A stretch of 64,000 bases of DNA from Ambrosia x helenae (Eukaryota; Streptophyta; Magnoliopsida; Asterales; Asteraceae), in the NCBI GenBank assembly GCA_030844895.1, contig CM061223.1:4340001-4404000 (forward strand), read 5' to 3'. Every line of letters starts with the position of its first letter. The first letter of the stretch is position 1. The notes beneath the pieces are model-generated. The model saw only the letters and a list, made by a program, of their open reading frames with translations, was not told the origin of the DNA and ran no database searches. Of the stretch, positions 32,913 through 44,500 are shown piece after piece. Both the position numbers and the translations under genes were made by a program.

Positions 32913-33209
32913 TCTATACTATATTATAAAGCATTTTATAAGGACTTCTTAAAATTTAAGAGGTACAAGTTAATTTGCTTATGATACAACATACAATGCA
33001 CATAATAACTACATTTTAAGGGCAAATTAGTCTTTAAAGCATCATATTTAATAATCTAAATGAAATCAAGAGTCATGTTTATGATAGGTCATGACATTTA
33101 TTTCTACAAAACATATTAAATACAAAACATGTAAAAAACAATTTTCATAATGTTACATGTTTTATTATAATCTTTTATATACAATTAGTTACTTTATAAA
33201 AGTTAGTTA

Positions 33210-33921
33210 GGGGCTGTTTGGTTGATTAAGTGCTGAATCATTAAGAGGTCTGAATGGTTAAGTGCTGAATCATTAAGTTGGACCTCTTAATGGTTAGTAT
33301 TATTGTCCCACATTAGTAGGAGAGCCTCATTAAGGTTCAGCTTAGTTCAACACTTAATGGTTCAACAACATCTCAAATCTTAATGATTCAGTCTTAACCA
33401 TTCCATTCAGAAGCTGAAACAAACGCGCTGAATGCTGAATCATTCACGCTGTGTTCCTGAGTTTACTAAATAAAAGAAAAGAAGAGAAAGGAATATTAGG
33501 AGAGAAAAGAAAGGAAAATATATAAGTTTATTTTGTGTTCCCGAGTTGAAAGGAAAAGAAAAGAAACTAAAGACTTTATGTGTTTCCGAGTTGAAAAGAA
33601 GAGAAAAGAAACGTATATTTTACAATTATACCCTTGTAAAGTTCTATTATAGGTTAAATGAGAGGGTAAATTAGTAAATGATATACTTTAATTTTTTTTT
33701 ACTGTCCCTTCCTTCCGCTTCCTTCCAATTTGGAAGGATTGTTATTTGGAAGAATTTCCCTTCCTCTTCCCTCCACTTCTTTCCTTTAATAAAACTCTGG
33801 AACACAAAATTGTTCTCCTTTCTTTCCGCTTCCTTTCCTTTCCTTCTATTATTAAACTCTGGAACATAGTGTCAGCGCTGAATGGTTAAGAGCCTCATTA
33901 AGAGGCTTACCAAACAGCCCC
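33210..33921. mobile_element. PIF/Harbinger-like MITE (family B) in the Helitron
   Basis: Ends GGGGCTGTTTGGTTGATTAA and CTTACCAAACAGCCCC flanked by TTA (33207-33209 and 33922-33924). Internal GCTGAATCATTAAG words in both orientations. Split by a family A MITE at 33447-33871. Confidence 0.92.
33447..33871. mobile_element. MITE (family A) nested in the family B MITE
   Basis: Ends CGCTGTGTTCCTGAGTTTA and, reversed, CACTATGTTCCAGAGTTTA. TCA on both sides (33444-33446 and 33872-33874). 425 bp, with internal TGTGTTCCCGAGTTGAAA repeats that suggest internal duplication of the end. Same family as the MITE in AMT1. Confidence 0.85.
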
Positions 33922-34399
33922 TTAATCTATTATTATTCATAACAATGTTACTAAACTTTTAGGTATTTGAGTCGTTTAGGAAATATGTACTGTATGAATA
34001 ACTTGGCGTATTGAGAGTAAAATCGAGCTTACCCTACTAAACAACGTAAAGTTTATCTTGTGTTAGAAGAAAGTGAAAGGAGAAGTTCCTTTATTGGTGC
34101 TATTTTTATATACGTTTCAATGTAAGCTTCGTTTAAAACAAAATTGTGTGTGATAATGTACAAGTCATTTAAGCAGAGGCGGACAAGTCTTTAAAGTGTT
34201 TTTTTAGTTTTTTATTTCTCTTTTTATGTGAATTTGTTACGGTTTCGACTTAGTAGCTTTTTCTATGATGATTTTTAACTTTTTATTTTATTAATATGGC
34301 AAGTTAACTCGCCACCATGCATATGCGTGATTTAACGTTTTTTTATCTATTTTTTGTTCAGTTTAACTTTCCCGCCGCAACGCGCGGGTTTCTCACTAG

Positions 34400-36104
34400 T
34401 TATCTTATTAAGGAGGAGTGATGGCCAACATGGTCATTTTCACCTCCATACAACTTTACAAGCAACTTGTACAATATACTTAAGCAACAAATTTAAGGGT
34501 ATTATAGGGAAGTTTGTGACAATTAAGACACTTAGAAGGGTAATGTGGACATTTTACCTCCTTCTCCATTGCAATATGAAAAAAGTTGTTCCATCCCTGC
34601 CCTTGTACCTCATCTTCAACTCCCATGACCATTGAATCGACCCTTCTACATTAATTCAAGACGTTTTGTGTCTAGCAGGTTAAATGATTTGATTTCAAAT
34701 AGAAGGTTAGGGACTTAGGGTTTCTTTCAATGTGTTGTCTGATTCATACCAGGTGATTCTATTGGGGAGGTGGTTTGAGGCGAATTCTGCTAACACCATT
34801 CCAAAGAAATTGCTCTTAATTTCGTTTTTTTATTATAAAGTGGACTATCAACTGTATGTGTTCTGTCATTTTCTTCATTAATAATAAGTATTGCTATGGC
34901 ATTACTTGGCGCTGCCTTCTCGTCATGAAAATTTTGATTTATTTAACTGAGATTTTGGAATTGTATTCATGATTCTTTGTTTATTATAATAAAGGTCAAA
35001 TGATTTGGGTGTTCTTTTTTCTAATTGCTTCTTAGTGTTCTCTGTAAATTGATTAATATTTGAAAGATAGGAAATTATTGTTTCTGCAAATTGGCTTCAA
35101 TGGGTTTTGCTTGTTGTTCCATGTGGTTTCGTAACTGTAGGAAGAGTGTAGTTTGTTTGTTTCGTTGCTCTTAATCTTCTATATCTTTTAAAGTTATGTG
35201 TAATTTGAAGGAGTGTACATATTTTTTGTTTTTTGTTTACAGAGACAATTTTTTGGTGGATGTTTAAGGATCATCTTCAAGTTCGACAAGAATAGAATTG
35301 GTATGGTGTTTGATCTTTTCTCCTCTAAGTTTGTGGGCCTAGGTATAATGCCTTATGCGTGCTTATGAATTAGTGTAGGTTGTTCAAACGGTTCCTCTAA
35401 AGTCTAATGGGTCATCTGCTTAAATTGAAAAATCTTGATTTACATTTAACACCATACATGGTTTTAGCCACTGGACATGATGAGGGCATGCTGGAATTCA
35501 TATTATCCAAGTCTCTAGCTCAGGTGTGACTGACTATCTTTGTCAATTGACACCTTGATTCTAAATTTTGTAGTTTATTTGCTTATTTTTTTTTGTTTGT
35601 GTATATTGTTCAGTTGTGCTAAATTGCTTATAATGACAATTGTTCTTTAACTGTGTTACAGAATGACAATGATGGTTTTCTCTAATATATATTTATTTGG
35701 TTGTCTTGAAACATTCATCAAAACTTGTGCAGGATACTCAATGATCACATACATACTCAGCATTGGACACAGGTAACTCTTTTATATATGTTCTAAGAGG
35801 TGGCAAGGTGTCTTCAAAACTTCGAATTTAAAATCATAAAGTCGTATAGGATTTATTGACTCAAAATTGAATTGAATTGAATTGAATCCGATTTCTTGAT
35901 AATCGGACTAAATTCTTGATAATTGAATCGAACTAAGTCAAATTTCAATTTTTTCGAAACCGAATCGAATTCTAAACACCCTTGCATATACCCGAAACCG
36001 GATAAACCCGAATCGTAAAGGGGTCAGTCGGATATCCCATATATCCCCAATCCCCTTATTAATTCGAGAGGGTTGTAGTGTGGTTAAAGAACACTCTCGT
36101 CTAT
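34400..36104. other. No gene recognised between Helitron end and reductase fragment
   Basis: T-rich and intron-like in composition. Several strong splice-like acceptors (for example TTTTGTTTACAG near 35240) occur, but no exon could be identified. It may be captured intronic sequence. Confidence 0.4.
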
Positions 36105-36544
36105 GTTTTCCATTCATCAACTTTCAAAGATCCATGCTGAGGATGCTGCTGTCAAATTTTCTAAAGAGAATGGTCTTGATTTGGTGGTCATAAATCCTGG
36201 CTATTTGATTGGTCCTCTCTTACAACCTTTTCTCAACACAACTTCTAAGGGATTTAAAAACTTTATAGAAACAGGTCACTGTTCAATATTGTAGCTAAAT
36301 ATCATTTCACACAATGACAACCAATTTGTATACTTTTTAAGTTGATGAAATAAATATATGCAGGACAGGAAGTATTTCCGGATGGAATCTACATACTTGT
36401 TGATGTTTGAGACACTGCTACCGCGTATATATTGGCATAACCTGAAGCTAATGGTAGATATTGCATGGTTGGGAATGTGGTTCGATCTGTGGAGTTGATG
36501 ATGATCTTAGACAAACTCTACCCTGAACTTGGCTATTCTATAAG
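36105..36544 (+). pseudogene. CCR/DFR-like reductase fragment, two exons
   Basis: The first exon part (to 36274) reads SKIHAEDAAVKFSKENG and LDLVVINPGYLIGPLLQP, the region of cinnamoyl-CoA reductase/phenylacetaldehyde reductase-like extended SDR enzymes that follows the catalytic Tyr. The intron 36275-36363 is GT-AG and keeps frame. The second exon 36364-36544 reads EVFPDGIYILVD, then NGRYCMVGNVV and LDKLYPELGYSI, followed by a GT donor. In-frame TGA (36403-36405) and TAA (36439-36441) interrupt it. The NAD(P)-binding N-terminal half and the C-terminus are absent. Confidence 0.85.
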
Positions 36545-36689
36545 GTAATTAGAGTCCCCGATAAGGATAAGGATAATTAGTTCGTTCTCTTAATTGAATT
36601 TCAACGAAACTTGACCCAATCTTTTACTAAAAGGATTGTGCTAAATAAAATGATATAGAAAGCTTCAAACAAGAACCTGAAGACTGGGC

Positions 36690-38299
36690 GTGGATCCGAA
36701 AGGAACGGTGGAGATGGAAGCGAGCATCATGCAGTGGCGAAGGTTTGTAGGGGCGGGGAGGGGCGGCCGGCCCCCCGGATTTTCGCGCAGAAGTTCTGAT
36801 TATATAGTATCCGTATAGAAAATTTTGAAAATATAGGGTTTCGACCCCCCGAAACTGGTTTTCGACCCCCCGAAACCAGTGACTTCCGAACCCCCGGTGA
36901 CTTCCGACCCCCCGAACCTTCGGGTCAAGCTTCGCCACTGGCATCATGGATGGCGTTGGGAGGCAATGCGGGGCGGTGTCCGGGCTGTCAACCGTGAAGA
37001 ACCCGGTTTGGCTAGCTCGACTGGTGATGGACAAATCACCGCACTTGTATCTAGCCTTTTTAGGGGCCGAAGATTTCGCTAAACAAATGGTAACCACCTT
37101 ATGTCTTTTGGTACACTTGTATTTGTTACCACAAGTTGTCCGATACTGTTTTGTTTGATTTATTAAACGTGCTATAATTTTTGCTCCTTTGAAGGGTGTG
37201 GAAAGAGAAGACAATGACTATTTCATCACTGAAGACAACGTGGGGATGCTCAAAGTAGCCAGGGAAGCTAACTTCATTGTGGTAACTACAATCGAGAATA
37301 ATTATATTACCAAATATGTTATGTTTAGGCTGGATGGTTCCATTTCGTCACCTCAGCGTCACGTATGCGACACGTTAAAAAGGGGGCTTTATTCCCCTCG
37401 TTCAATAACTAGCAGAAAGTAGAATAACGTCCCTTTAATTAAAAAAAGAAAATAAAAAAGGGAAGGAAAATAAAAAAATTGGTTGGTGGCAAGGGATGGC
37501 GCCCTTGCATCACCCAACCTTAATAATTTTTTTTGTCCTTTGTTTTTGGACTTTGTGGAGTGTTTGTAGGGGTTGGGAATATAACAAGTAGACTTTAAGC
37601 ACTTATTCAAATTAACAAGTTTAACAAAGTCCGTTGACACTAGAAGCGGATTTTACAAAGTCCGCTTGACGGACTATAGACATTTATATTCCAAAAACAA
37701 CCAACGAACACTCTTCAAAACTCATCACCATGTGACCAAAAGTATATGTTTAAAAGATTCAGCTTTCTTAAACAACAATATTTTCTTCGTTTGCAACAAC
37801 AGTTTGATTATAGATCTCCAACCACCGGATACGAGTCATGTGGAGCCAGGGTGGAGAGCCCAATACGCATGAACGGTCTTCCAATCAGTGTTTACGCCCC
37901 AGAGACAGTTGGGTGCGTAGTGGTCGACAGCCAGGGGCGTTGTGCGGCTGCAACATCTACAGGAGGGCTAACGAACAAAAGAATCGGCAGGATTGGGGAC
38001 TCCCCTTTAATTGGAGCAGGGACATACACATGTGATGTGTGTGGCGTGTCGTGCACGGGTGAAGGCGAGGCCATAATCCGTGGAACACTCGCTCGTGAAG
38101 TGGCTGCAGTGATGGAGTATAAAGGGTTGACTTTACAAGAGGCAGTGGATTTTGTTATAAAAGAGAGGCTGGAGGAAGGGCAAGCAGGGTTGATTGCCAT
38201 GTCTAAAAGGGTGAGGTGGCTTATGGGTTCAATTGTGTAGGTATGTTTAGAGGGTGTGTTACTGAAGATGGGTTCATGGAGGTTGGCATTTGGGAATGA
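36690..38299 (+). pseudogene. Isoaspartyl peptidase/L-asparaginase, 5'-truncated and broken
   Basis: Plant-type Ntn-hydrolase asparaginase. The first part, interrupted by a MITE at 36732-36940, reads TVEMEASIM, then GAVSGLSTVKNPVWLARLV and SPHLYLAFLGAEDFA. Introns 37090-37194 and 37282-37802 are GT-AG and in phase. Exon 37195-37281 gives DNDYFITEDNVGMLKVA. The last exon, 37803-38299, gives FDYRSP, NGLPISVYAPETVGCVVVD with the nucleophilic Thr of the autocleavage site, and GEGEAIIRGTLAREVAAVMEY. A one-base deletion in an A-run near 38202 shifts frame; the expected C-terminus continues in the other frame to TGA 38297-38299. The N-terminal part of the alpha subunit is missing. Intact enzymes release aspartate from asparagine and isoaspartyl dipeptides. 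Confidence 0.92.
36732..36940. mobile_element. hAT-type MITE in the asparaginase exon
   Basis: Ends CAGTGGCGAAGG and CTTCGCCACTG inverted. Perfect 8-bp duplication GCATCATG at 36724-36731 and 36941-36948. Removing it rejoins GAGCATCATGGATGGC in the asparaginase frame. 209 bp, C-rich interior. Confidence 0.93.
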
Positions 38300-39600
38300 T
38301 CATCAAGCACACCCACTCAACCTAGCTATAGTATGTGTTAGTTTTAATAAGTTGCAGAAAGATAAAATGAGCACATTGTTGGTTGGATATTCTTGTGTTT
38401 GTAAAGGGAATCTGGGAATGGTGGGGTGAGAATGTCTTGATTACGTTTGTGTGATACTTTGGATTATTTTATTAGTTGATCAATTATTGTCTTTTAGAAG
38501 TTTAAGTTGTTTGATTACATAATTAGGAGGTTTTTATTGTTTCTATATTATTGTTATTAACTTATTATCCATCTCAAAAAGTTGATGTTCTTTAGACTGC
38601 AGTTCAATAAATAATTATTTGTGGATTTACATGTTAATTAAGTAGTTTGTATAACGACATACTCATTGATTGAATTTTATGGAGTTTTCAACTCTAAATA
38701 ATCGAAATACATTTTATGTATTCTTCATTAGTTAAAATCTGTTATTGTATTGAACTAATGTTACATGAAAAGTCAAAACACTATATTTCTAGATTAAAAA
38801 AACATTTATTTATTATAGTCTTTAAAAGTTGTTCGGAATTTTATAGATGCTAAATTGTTAATTTTGAAACATTATGTATATTTAAAAATAGGTTTAGAGG
38901 GTGTATCGGTTAGCCGTTTTTAATATATGTATGTATAGAGAGAACAAATGAGGGATTAATACCACGAGTTCAACGACATCGATGGCGGAAAGCGGATGAT
39001 CGAAGAGCAGATATGCCAAGATTAAGGCAGCGAGTGAGTAGTTGTTTGGCCTGTTATTGACGTTCGGTTGGGAGGTTAGGGTCGACACTAGCGCCGCCAT
39101 GCACAGCGCGCGAGGCGTGAGTTAATTTTCCTACCCGTGGCGCAAGTTAATATCCTATAGGTTTTGACACACCATACTATGAAGAAAGTCTTCAATGCTA
39201 CTAACAGAGATGTCAATGATGTTGCCATTAAGGATGCGGCTGAGAAATGTTTTTGATATGAGCGAAGACCGATTTCAATTAGGTTAACCAGTTTCAGAGA
39301 GTATAAACGTGTGATTCTAAATAGCTTTTGTGATTTCAAAGATAAAGAGTGTATTGACTCTAAAGAGAAACCTTGTATTTTAATAGGTTTTCTTCATGCT
39401 TGCTAGAATGCCAATTGCATTTGCAGCAGTTACGATAAAGAAAAAATATCACTATACCGGTACCGAAAGTACTGGTTCGATACAAGTACCCACTACCATT
39501 TACTCATCCCTTTAAAGAAAAAAAAACAGCACCCGGTACCAAACGCGCTCATCCTATTAAAAAACTTGGCTGTACTATTAAATCTGCATTTTTGCGTTTC
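38300..39600. other. Sequence downstream of asparaginase, no gene recognised
   Basis: AT-rich. A minus-strand frame at 38894-39100 begins with Met and has balanced composition but no relative I recognise; it may be part of a captured gene. Confidence 0.35.
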
Positions 39601-39630
39601 TATTAATGTATTGCCAAGCATTTTTTGGGT

Positions 39631-39660
39631 CCCGCCGCAACGCGCGGGTAAACCCACTAG
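39631..39660 (+). mobile_element. Helitron 3' terminus (second)
   Basis: Stem-loop CCCGCCGCAACGCGCGGG, spacer TAAACCCA, CTAG ending at 39660 followed by T. Stem-loop identical to that at 34371-34388. No matching 5' end was found between 34400 and 39630. Confidence 0.8.
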
Positions 39661-39689
39661 TCTCCCTAAAATAGGAGATCTTGTTGTTA

Positions 39690-40384
39690 CTATTATAAGA
39701 CTATATGGTGTGCCTCATTTTTCCCCCAACTCCCCCAAGTGCCACATCAGCGCCACATCATTTCCCCCATTTTCTCCCCTAAAGTTTGGAAATGGTATTC
39801 CCTCAATCCCCCTTTATTTTTTATTACATAAAGTTTGATTTAAAAAAATAAAAATAAATAATAAGCCAATAGGAAGACACGGTGCAATCGGTGGATTTTC
39901 CCCGTTTTCCCCGAAATTAAATGGGGGGGGGGGGGGGCGGTGTTTTGTTTGGGGGGAAAAGCCACATAGGCACCCCGATCTCAATCCCCGAAGGCACACC
40001 AACAAGCCTAAATGTTTGCCTTGTGAATAGAAGGAGTCAAGTTGACAATTATGCAAATCAACATGGTATCACCCTAAGACTATATGGTGTGCCTCATTTT
40101 CCCCCCAACTCCCCAAGTGCCACATCAGCGCCAAATCATTTCCCCCATTTTCTCCCCTAAAGTTTGGAAATGGTATTCCCTCAATCCCCCTTTATTTTTT
40201 ATTACATAAAGTTTGATTTAAAAAAATAAAAATAAATAATAAGCCAATAGGAAGACACGGTGCAATCGGTGGATTTTCCCCGTTTTCCCCGAAATTAAAT
40301 GGGGGGGGGGCGGTGTTTTGTTTGGGGGAAAAAGCCACATAGGCACCCCGATCTCAATCCCCGAAGGCACACCAACAAGCCTAA
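39690..40384. repeat. Two direct copies of a MITE-like unit
   Basis: 39690-40018 and about 40076-40384 are nearly identical. Each starts AAGACTATATGGTGTGCC and ends GGCACACCAACAAGCCTAA, so the ends are partly inverted (GGTGTGCC/GGCACACC). Each contains a G-run (G15 at 39923-39937 and G10 at 40301-40310). The two are separated by about 57 bp. No coding capacity. Confidence 0.8.
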
Positions 40385-40483
40385 TACTTCGATCCTCTCC
40401 TGCCTTTCTGCCTATTTTCGCCGCAAAAAACTTCCTTTTCTTCCTACCTTTGCAGCCGAAAATCAACCTTTTCTTGTTCATCC

Positions 40484-43400
40484 ATGGCCGACAACAAGAT
40501 TTATCCCGCAGTAACTGTCTCTAACATCAAATCCTTTATCCCAATCAACCTTGACAACGAGGCATCGGACTATAACCTATGGTCCGAATTGTTTCGTATT
40601 CACTACACCACCTTTCTTGTTGCTGACCACCTCGTTCCCCGCCCTCCTCCACCAGCAGCCTCCACTAGTACCGACAAACAACTTGCCACTCCACCACCAT
40701 ATGACTCTGGGAGCGTTTGGATGTCATAGTCCTCCAATGGATCTATGGCACCATAACCCCGGGACTTCTTAAAACGTAATAACCAAAGGTACCACTGCAT
40801 ATGCCGCGTGGAAGGCCATTGAAAATCTGTTTCAAGACAACAAAGCCACGAGGGCTTTATACCTAAAACAAAGGTTTGCTAATACCCGCCTAGAAAACTT
40901 CTCCTCCATGAATGCATATTGTCAAGAACTTAAGGTTCTAGCCGATCAACTCGCGGGTGTTGACGCTCCCGTTGATGAGAAAGACCTTGTCCTTCAGACC
41001 ATTGCTGGCCTAACCGAACAGTACGGAAACTGTCGGTACTATTCTTCACAACACAAAGCCTTTGCCCTCCTTTGAAGTTCGTTTGCAACTTTGCATGAAC
41101 GAGACGACAAAGGCAAACCAAGCCAGCCACACTGCTGCCCAATCTGCCATGACTCTTCATGTCCAGGGCCGCACCACCACCAACTCACCCACTCACCCGC
41201 CTCCCTCTGATTCCCGAACTGAAAACACCCGTGGCCGAGGACGCGAGCGTTCATCGTCTGCCTCCCAAATCCGCACCCGCACAAACACCTTCTCCTCACA
41301 GCCCTCCCACCCGTATATTATTTTCCCACAAAACTGGACTCAATCCCAATGGTCCAATCTCCTACACCAAGTCCAAAACCAATCGCCCGCCACTAACTCC
41401 TCATCGGCCCAATATCCTAGCCACCATGCCCCTATCCCTCAACCCCAAAACCCAATCCGGCCCAAGGTATACTCGGCCCTGCACCTGCCCAGGCCCATTT
41501 GGCTGCATACACACCGACCCCCACCGACATTGCTCAGGCCCTTTACACTTTATCAATGAATCAGCCGTCTGATCCAGTGGGATACATGGACACCGGTGCA
41601 TCCGGTCATATGGAGCAACCAAGTAATCTCTCCCCGTCTGTTTTTAATTCCTGCACTAATAAACAAATAATTGTTGGAAATGGCTCGACCATCCCGGTTA
41701 TTGGACAAGGCAACAAAACCCTGCCCCGCCCTTTCCACCCTTTAAACTTAATAATATCCTTTATGCTCCTAACCTCATTAAAAATCTTATATCCGTTTGC
41801 CGCCTTACGACGGATAACTTATTGTCCATAGAATTTGACCCATTTGGTTTTATTGTGAAGGATCTCAAGACCAAGGCACCCATCCTACGATGCAATAGCT
41901 CGGGTGACCTCTATCCTCTGATAACCAACTTTATCAAGTCAACTACCTCACCAGTTGCTTTCACTGCTAACACTCAAGAACGTTGGCATCAACGCCTTGG
42001 GCGCCCGACGACAATATATTGCATTCGTTAAAGTCTTGTTCCTTTATCAATTTCAATAAACCTACTAATAAGCTTTGTCAGTCATGTGTGTTTGGCAAAA
42101 GCATTAAACTTCCATTTTATGATTCCATTAATAAGACTCATTTGCCATTTGACATTATACATAGTGACTTATGGACTTCACCGGTCTTAAGTGCCGGTGG
42201 ACATCGTTATTATATAGTGTTCCTTGATGACTATTCGGATTTTCTATGGACATATCCCCTCCCCAATAAATCCCATGTCTACTCTGTTTTCACCAATTTT
42301 TACAACTTAATACACACAAAATTTGAGCGAAATATTAAACAGTTCCAATGTGACAACGGCACTGAATACACCAATAACAACTTCAAACAATTTTGTCACT
42401 TAAACGTAATGCAATTTCGCTTCTCTTGTCCCCACACCTCTCCACAAAATGGTAAGGCTGAACGCAAAATACGAACCATTAATAACATGATTAGTACCAT
42501 CCTTGCTCAAGCCTCTTTACCCCCTTCCCATTGGCACCTTGCGCTGGAAACAACAACCTACCTTCTCAACATATTACCCAAAAAATCTCACCGATTTCTC
42601 ACCCCTGCCACCCTCCTCTACAATGTCTACCCCACTTACGAGCATCTACGTGTCTTTGGGTGCTTGTGCTATCCCATTCTCCCTTCAACTACCACTCACA
42701 AATTAAATAACCGTTCTCAACCCTGTGTCTTCCTCGGCTACCCCCCGAACCACCGAGGATACCCTTGTTTTGACTTAAACACAAAACAAACATTTATTTC
42801 TTGACACGTTCAATTCGAGGAATCAATCTTCCCGTTTTCCATCCAACACCCAAGTAAACTCACCGACTATAATTTTCTTACTCCTCTATCTCCTCTCCTT
42901 TGGCCCCACATTGCTTCTCCCGCACCTGACACTCAGACCGTGTCCAACCCACCTTCCACTGAACCACATCCAAGCCCAACAAATTCAGCCTCACCCTCAA
43001 CCACCCATACGCCCCAACAGCCCACTCCCTCAACCTCGGCTCACCCACATACTTCAACAGCCCAAAACCCCTCACCTCCGGCCCACCCTCACGCATCTCC
43101 AGCCCATTCTTCCTCCACGGCCCACCCTTACGCATCTCCAGCCCATTCTTCCTCCACAGCCCACCCTTCCTCTCCGGCCCACACTGTACCCGGTCCGGTT
43201 CCTTCCCCTCCATCACCAGTCCAAAACCATCCTGCCCTTTCCTCTTCTGAACCACTTCCCACCCAACCTCCTCCTCGTACCATGCGCACACGCGCCATGG
43301 ACGGCATCACTAAACCCAAACACCCCTTCAACCTTCACACCACCTCCATTGTGCCTATACCTAAATCCCCACAGGTTGCCTTGCCTAGTCCCGAGTGGTT

Positions 43401-43880
43401 TGCTGCCATGACCAACGAATTTAGTGCATTAATTAAAAATGAGACCTGGGAGTTAGTACCTCGCTCCCCGGATATGAATATCATTCGTTGCATGTGGCTT
43501 TTCAAACACAAATTTAGGTCCGATGGGTCTCTTGAACGGTACAAAACAAGACTAGTTTGTGATGGTAGAAGTCAACAGGTTGGGATAGATTGTGGTGAAA
43601 CGTTCAGTCCGGTAGTAAAACCCACCACCATACGGACTGTCCTCACGCTGGCCCTCTCGCAAAACTGGTTGATACACCAGTTGGATGTTACTAATGCATT
43701 TTTACACGACCATATAAAGGAAACAGTTTACATACACCAACCTATGGGTTTTCGTCACCGTGACTACCCAAATCATGTTTGTCGCCTCAAGAAATCTCTT
43801 TATAGCCTCAAACAGACATCACGAGCTTGGTACCAAAGGTTTACTAATTTTGTTCTCTTACAGGGTTTTACTCAATGCAC
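40484..43880 (+). pseudogene. Copia gag-pol pseudogene without LTRs
   Basis: Gag start MADNKIYPAVTV at 40484, frameshifted at about 40725 and continuing in other frames to about 41180 (LKVLADQLAGVDAPV). Protease MDTGASGHM at about 41587. Pre-integrase and integrase at 41983-42801, with LCQSCVFGKSIKLPF, HSDLW, CDNGTEY and NGKAERKIR. TGA at 42802-42804 lies where an Arg codon is expected, with the same frame continuing. A Pro/Ser-rich linker follows, then the reverse transcriptase start with MWLFKHKFRSDGS and LIHQLDVTNAFLH. Homology ends abruptly at about 43880 within RT, before the YVDD motif. No LTR, PBS or PPT was found at either end. Confidence 0.9.
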
Positions 43881-44212
43881 CTCAAGAATGAAAACAAACA
43901 AATACCTATTTTGGGAAAGAACCAAAATATTTCTATGATTTGTGACATAAAATACTGAACAATTAATACATTTGTGATTTTACGATATTAGTAGTTTCGA
44001 GAGAAGATTATGAACTTTAGAACTACTTCAGAGCATTAATACACAATCTAAATCCGATAAAGATTGAAAATTAGCGCTTCAAATGAACCGAATGAATACG
44101 ATTGTTCGTGTTTAGTGAAAAACCATATATAATTGTTAAAAAAAACAATCAGATATTACAAGCGCAATTTAATAAGTTGGTACCATTTTTAAAAACATTA
44201 TGATCAATTCAG
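43881..44212. other. AT-rich interval, nothing recognised
   Basis: Follows the abrupt end of the Copia pseudogene. No gene or element ends seen. Confidence 0.4.
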
Positions 44213-44225
44213 GAGTGAATTTCTT

Positions 44226-44487
44226 GGATAATGATGTCTTGGCAACATGGTTGAGACATTATGGTTTTACCCATGAGACCCGGGTTTGACTTTCACGAGG
44301 AGCAACTCGTATGCCCTCTCTTTGCATGAGGCTGGTCTCTGTGGGGTTTTCCCGGTGTACGTCAGGCCAAACACTGATGCCAGCGTGGGCTCAGTTAAGG
44401 CGACATAATCTGGCCGGAGTGGGACAGTGGGCTCTCTAGAATAGGGTGCGATTAAGCACCGCTAAAATTGAAATTTGCCGTAAAAAA
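44226..44487 (+). mobile_element. SINE of a second family
   Basis: 13-bp direct repeat GAGTGAATTTCTT at 44213-44225 and 44488-44500. The unit ends in an A6 run and has a B-box-like GGGTTTGACTT near 44282. 262 bp with no coding frame. The Pol III boxes are weaker than in the family at 25006 and 31550. Confidence 0.75.
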
Positions 44488-44500
44488 GAGTGAATTTCTT

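Larger units (their letters stand above)
32913..34399 (+). mobile_element. Non-autonomous Helitron with nested MITEs
   Basis: 5' end TCTATACTATATTATAAAGC preceded by A. 3' end: stem-loop CCCGCCGCAACGCGCGGG (34371-34388), spacer and CTAG at 34396-34399 followed by T. The insertion between A and T without target duplication is as expected. 1487 bp, of which 712 bp are a nested MITE (33210-33921). No Rep/helicase gene. A second 3' end of the same family lies at 39631-39660. Confidence 0.82.

Noticed and set aside
38894..39100. Minus-strand frame starting with Met, possible gene fragment
   Set aside because: No recognisable domain and no splice or neighbour support. Mentioned only in the interval note.
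43128..43331. Gly/Glu-rich minus-strand frames at 42.9-43.3 kb
   Set aside because: Shadow of the Pro/Ser-rich linker of the Copia pseudogene on the other strand.
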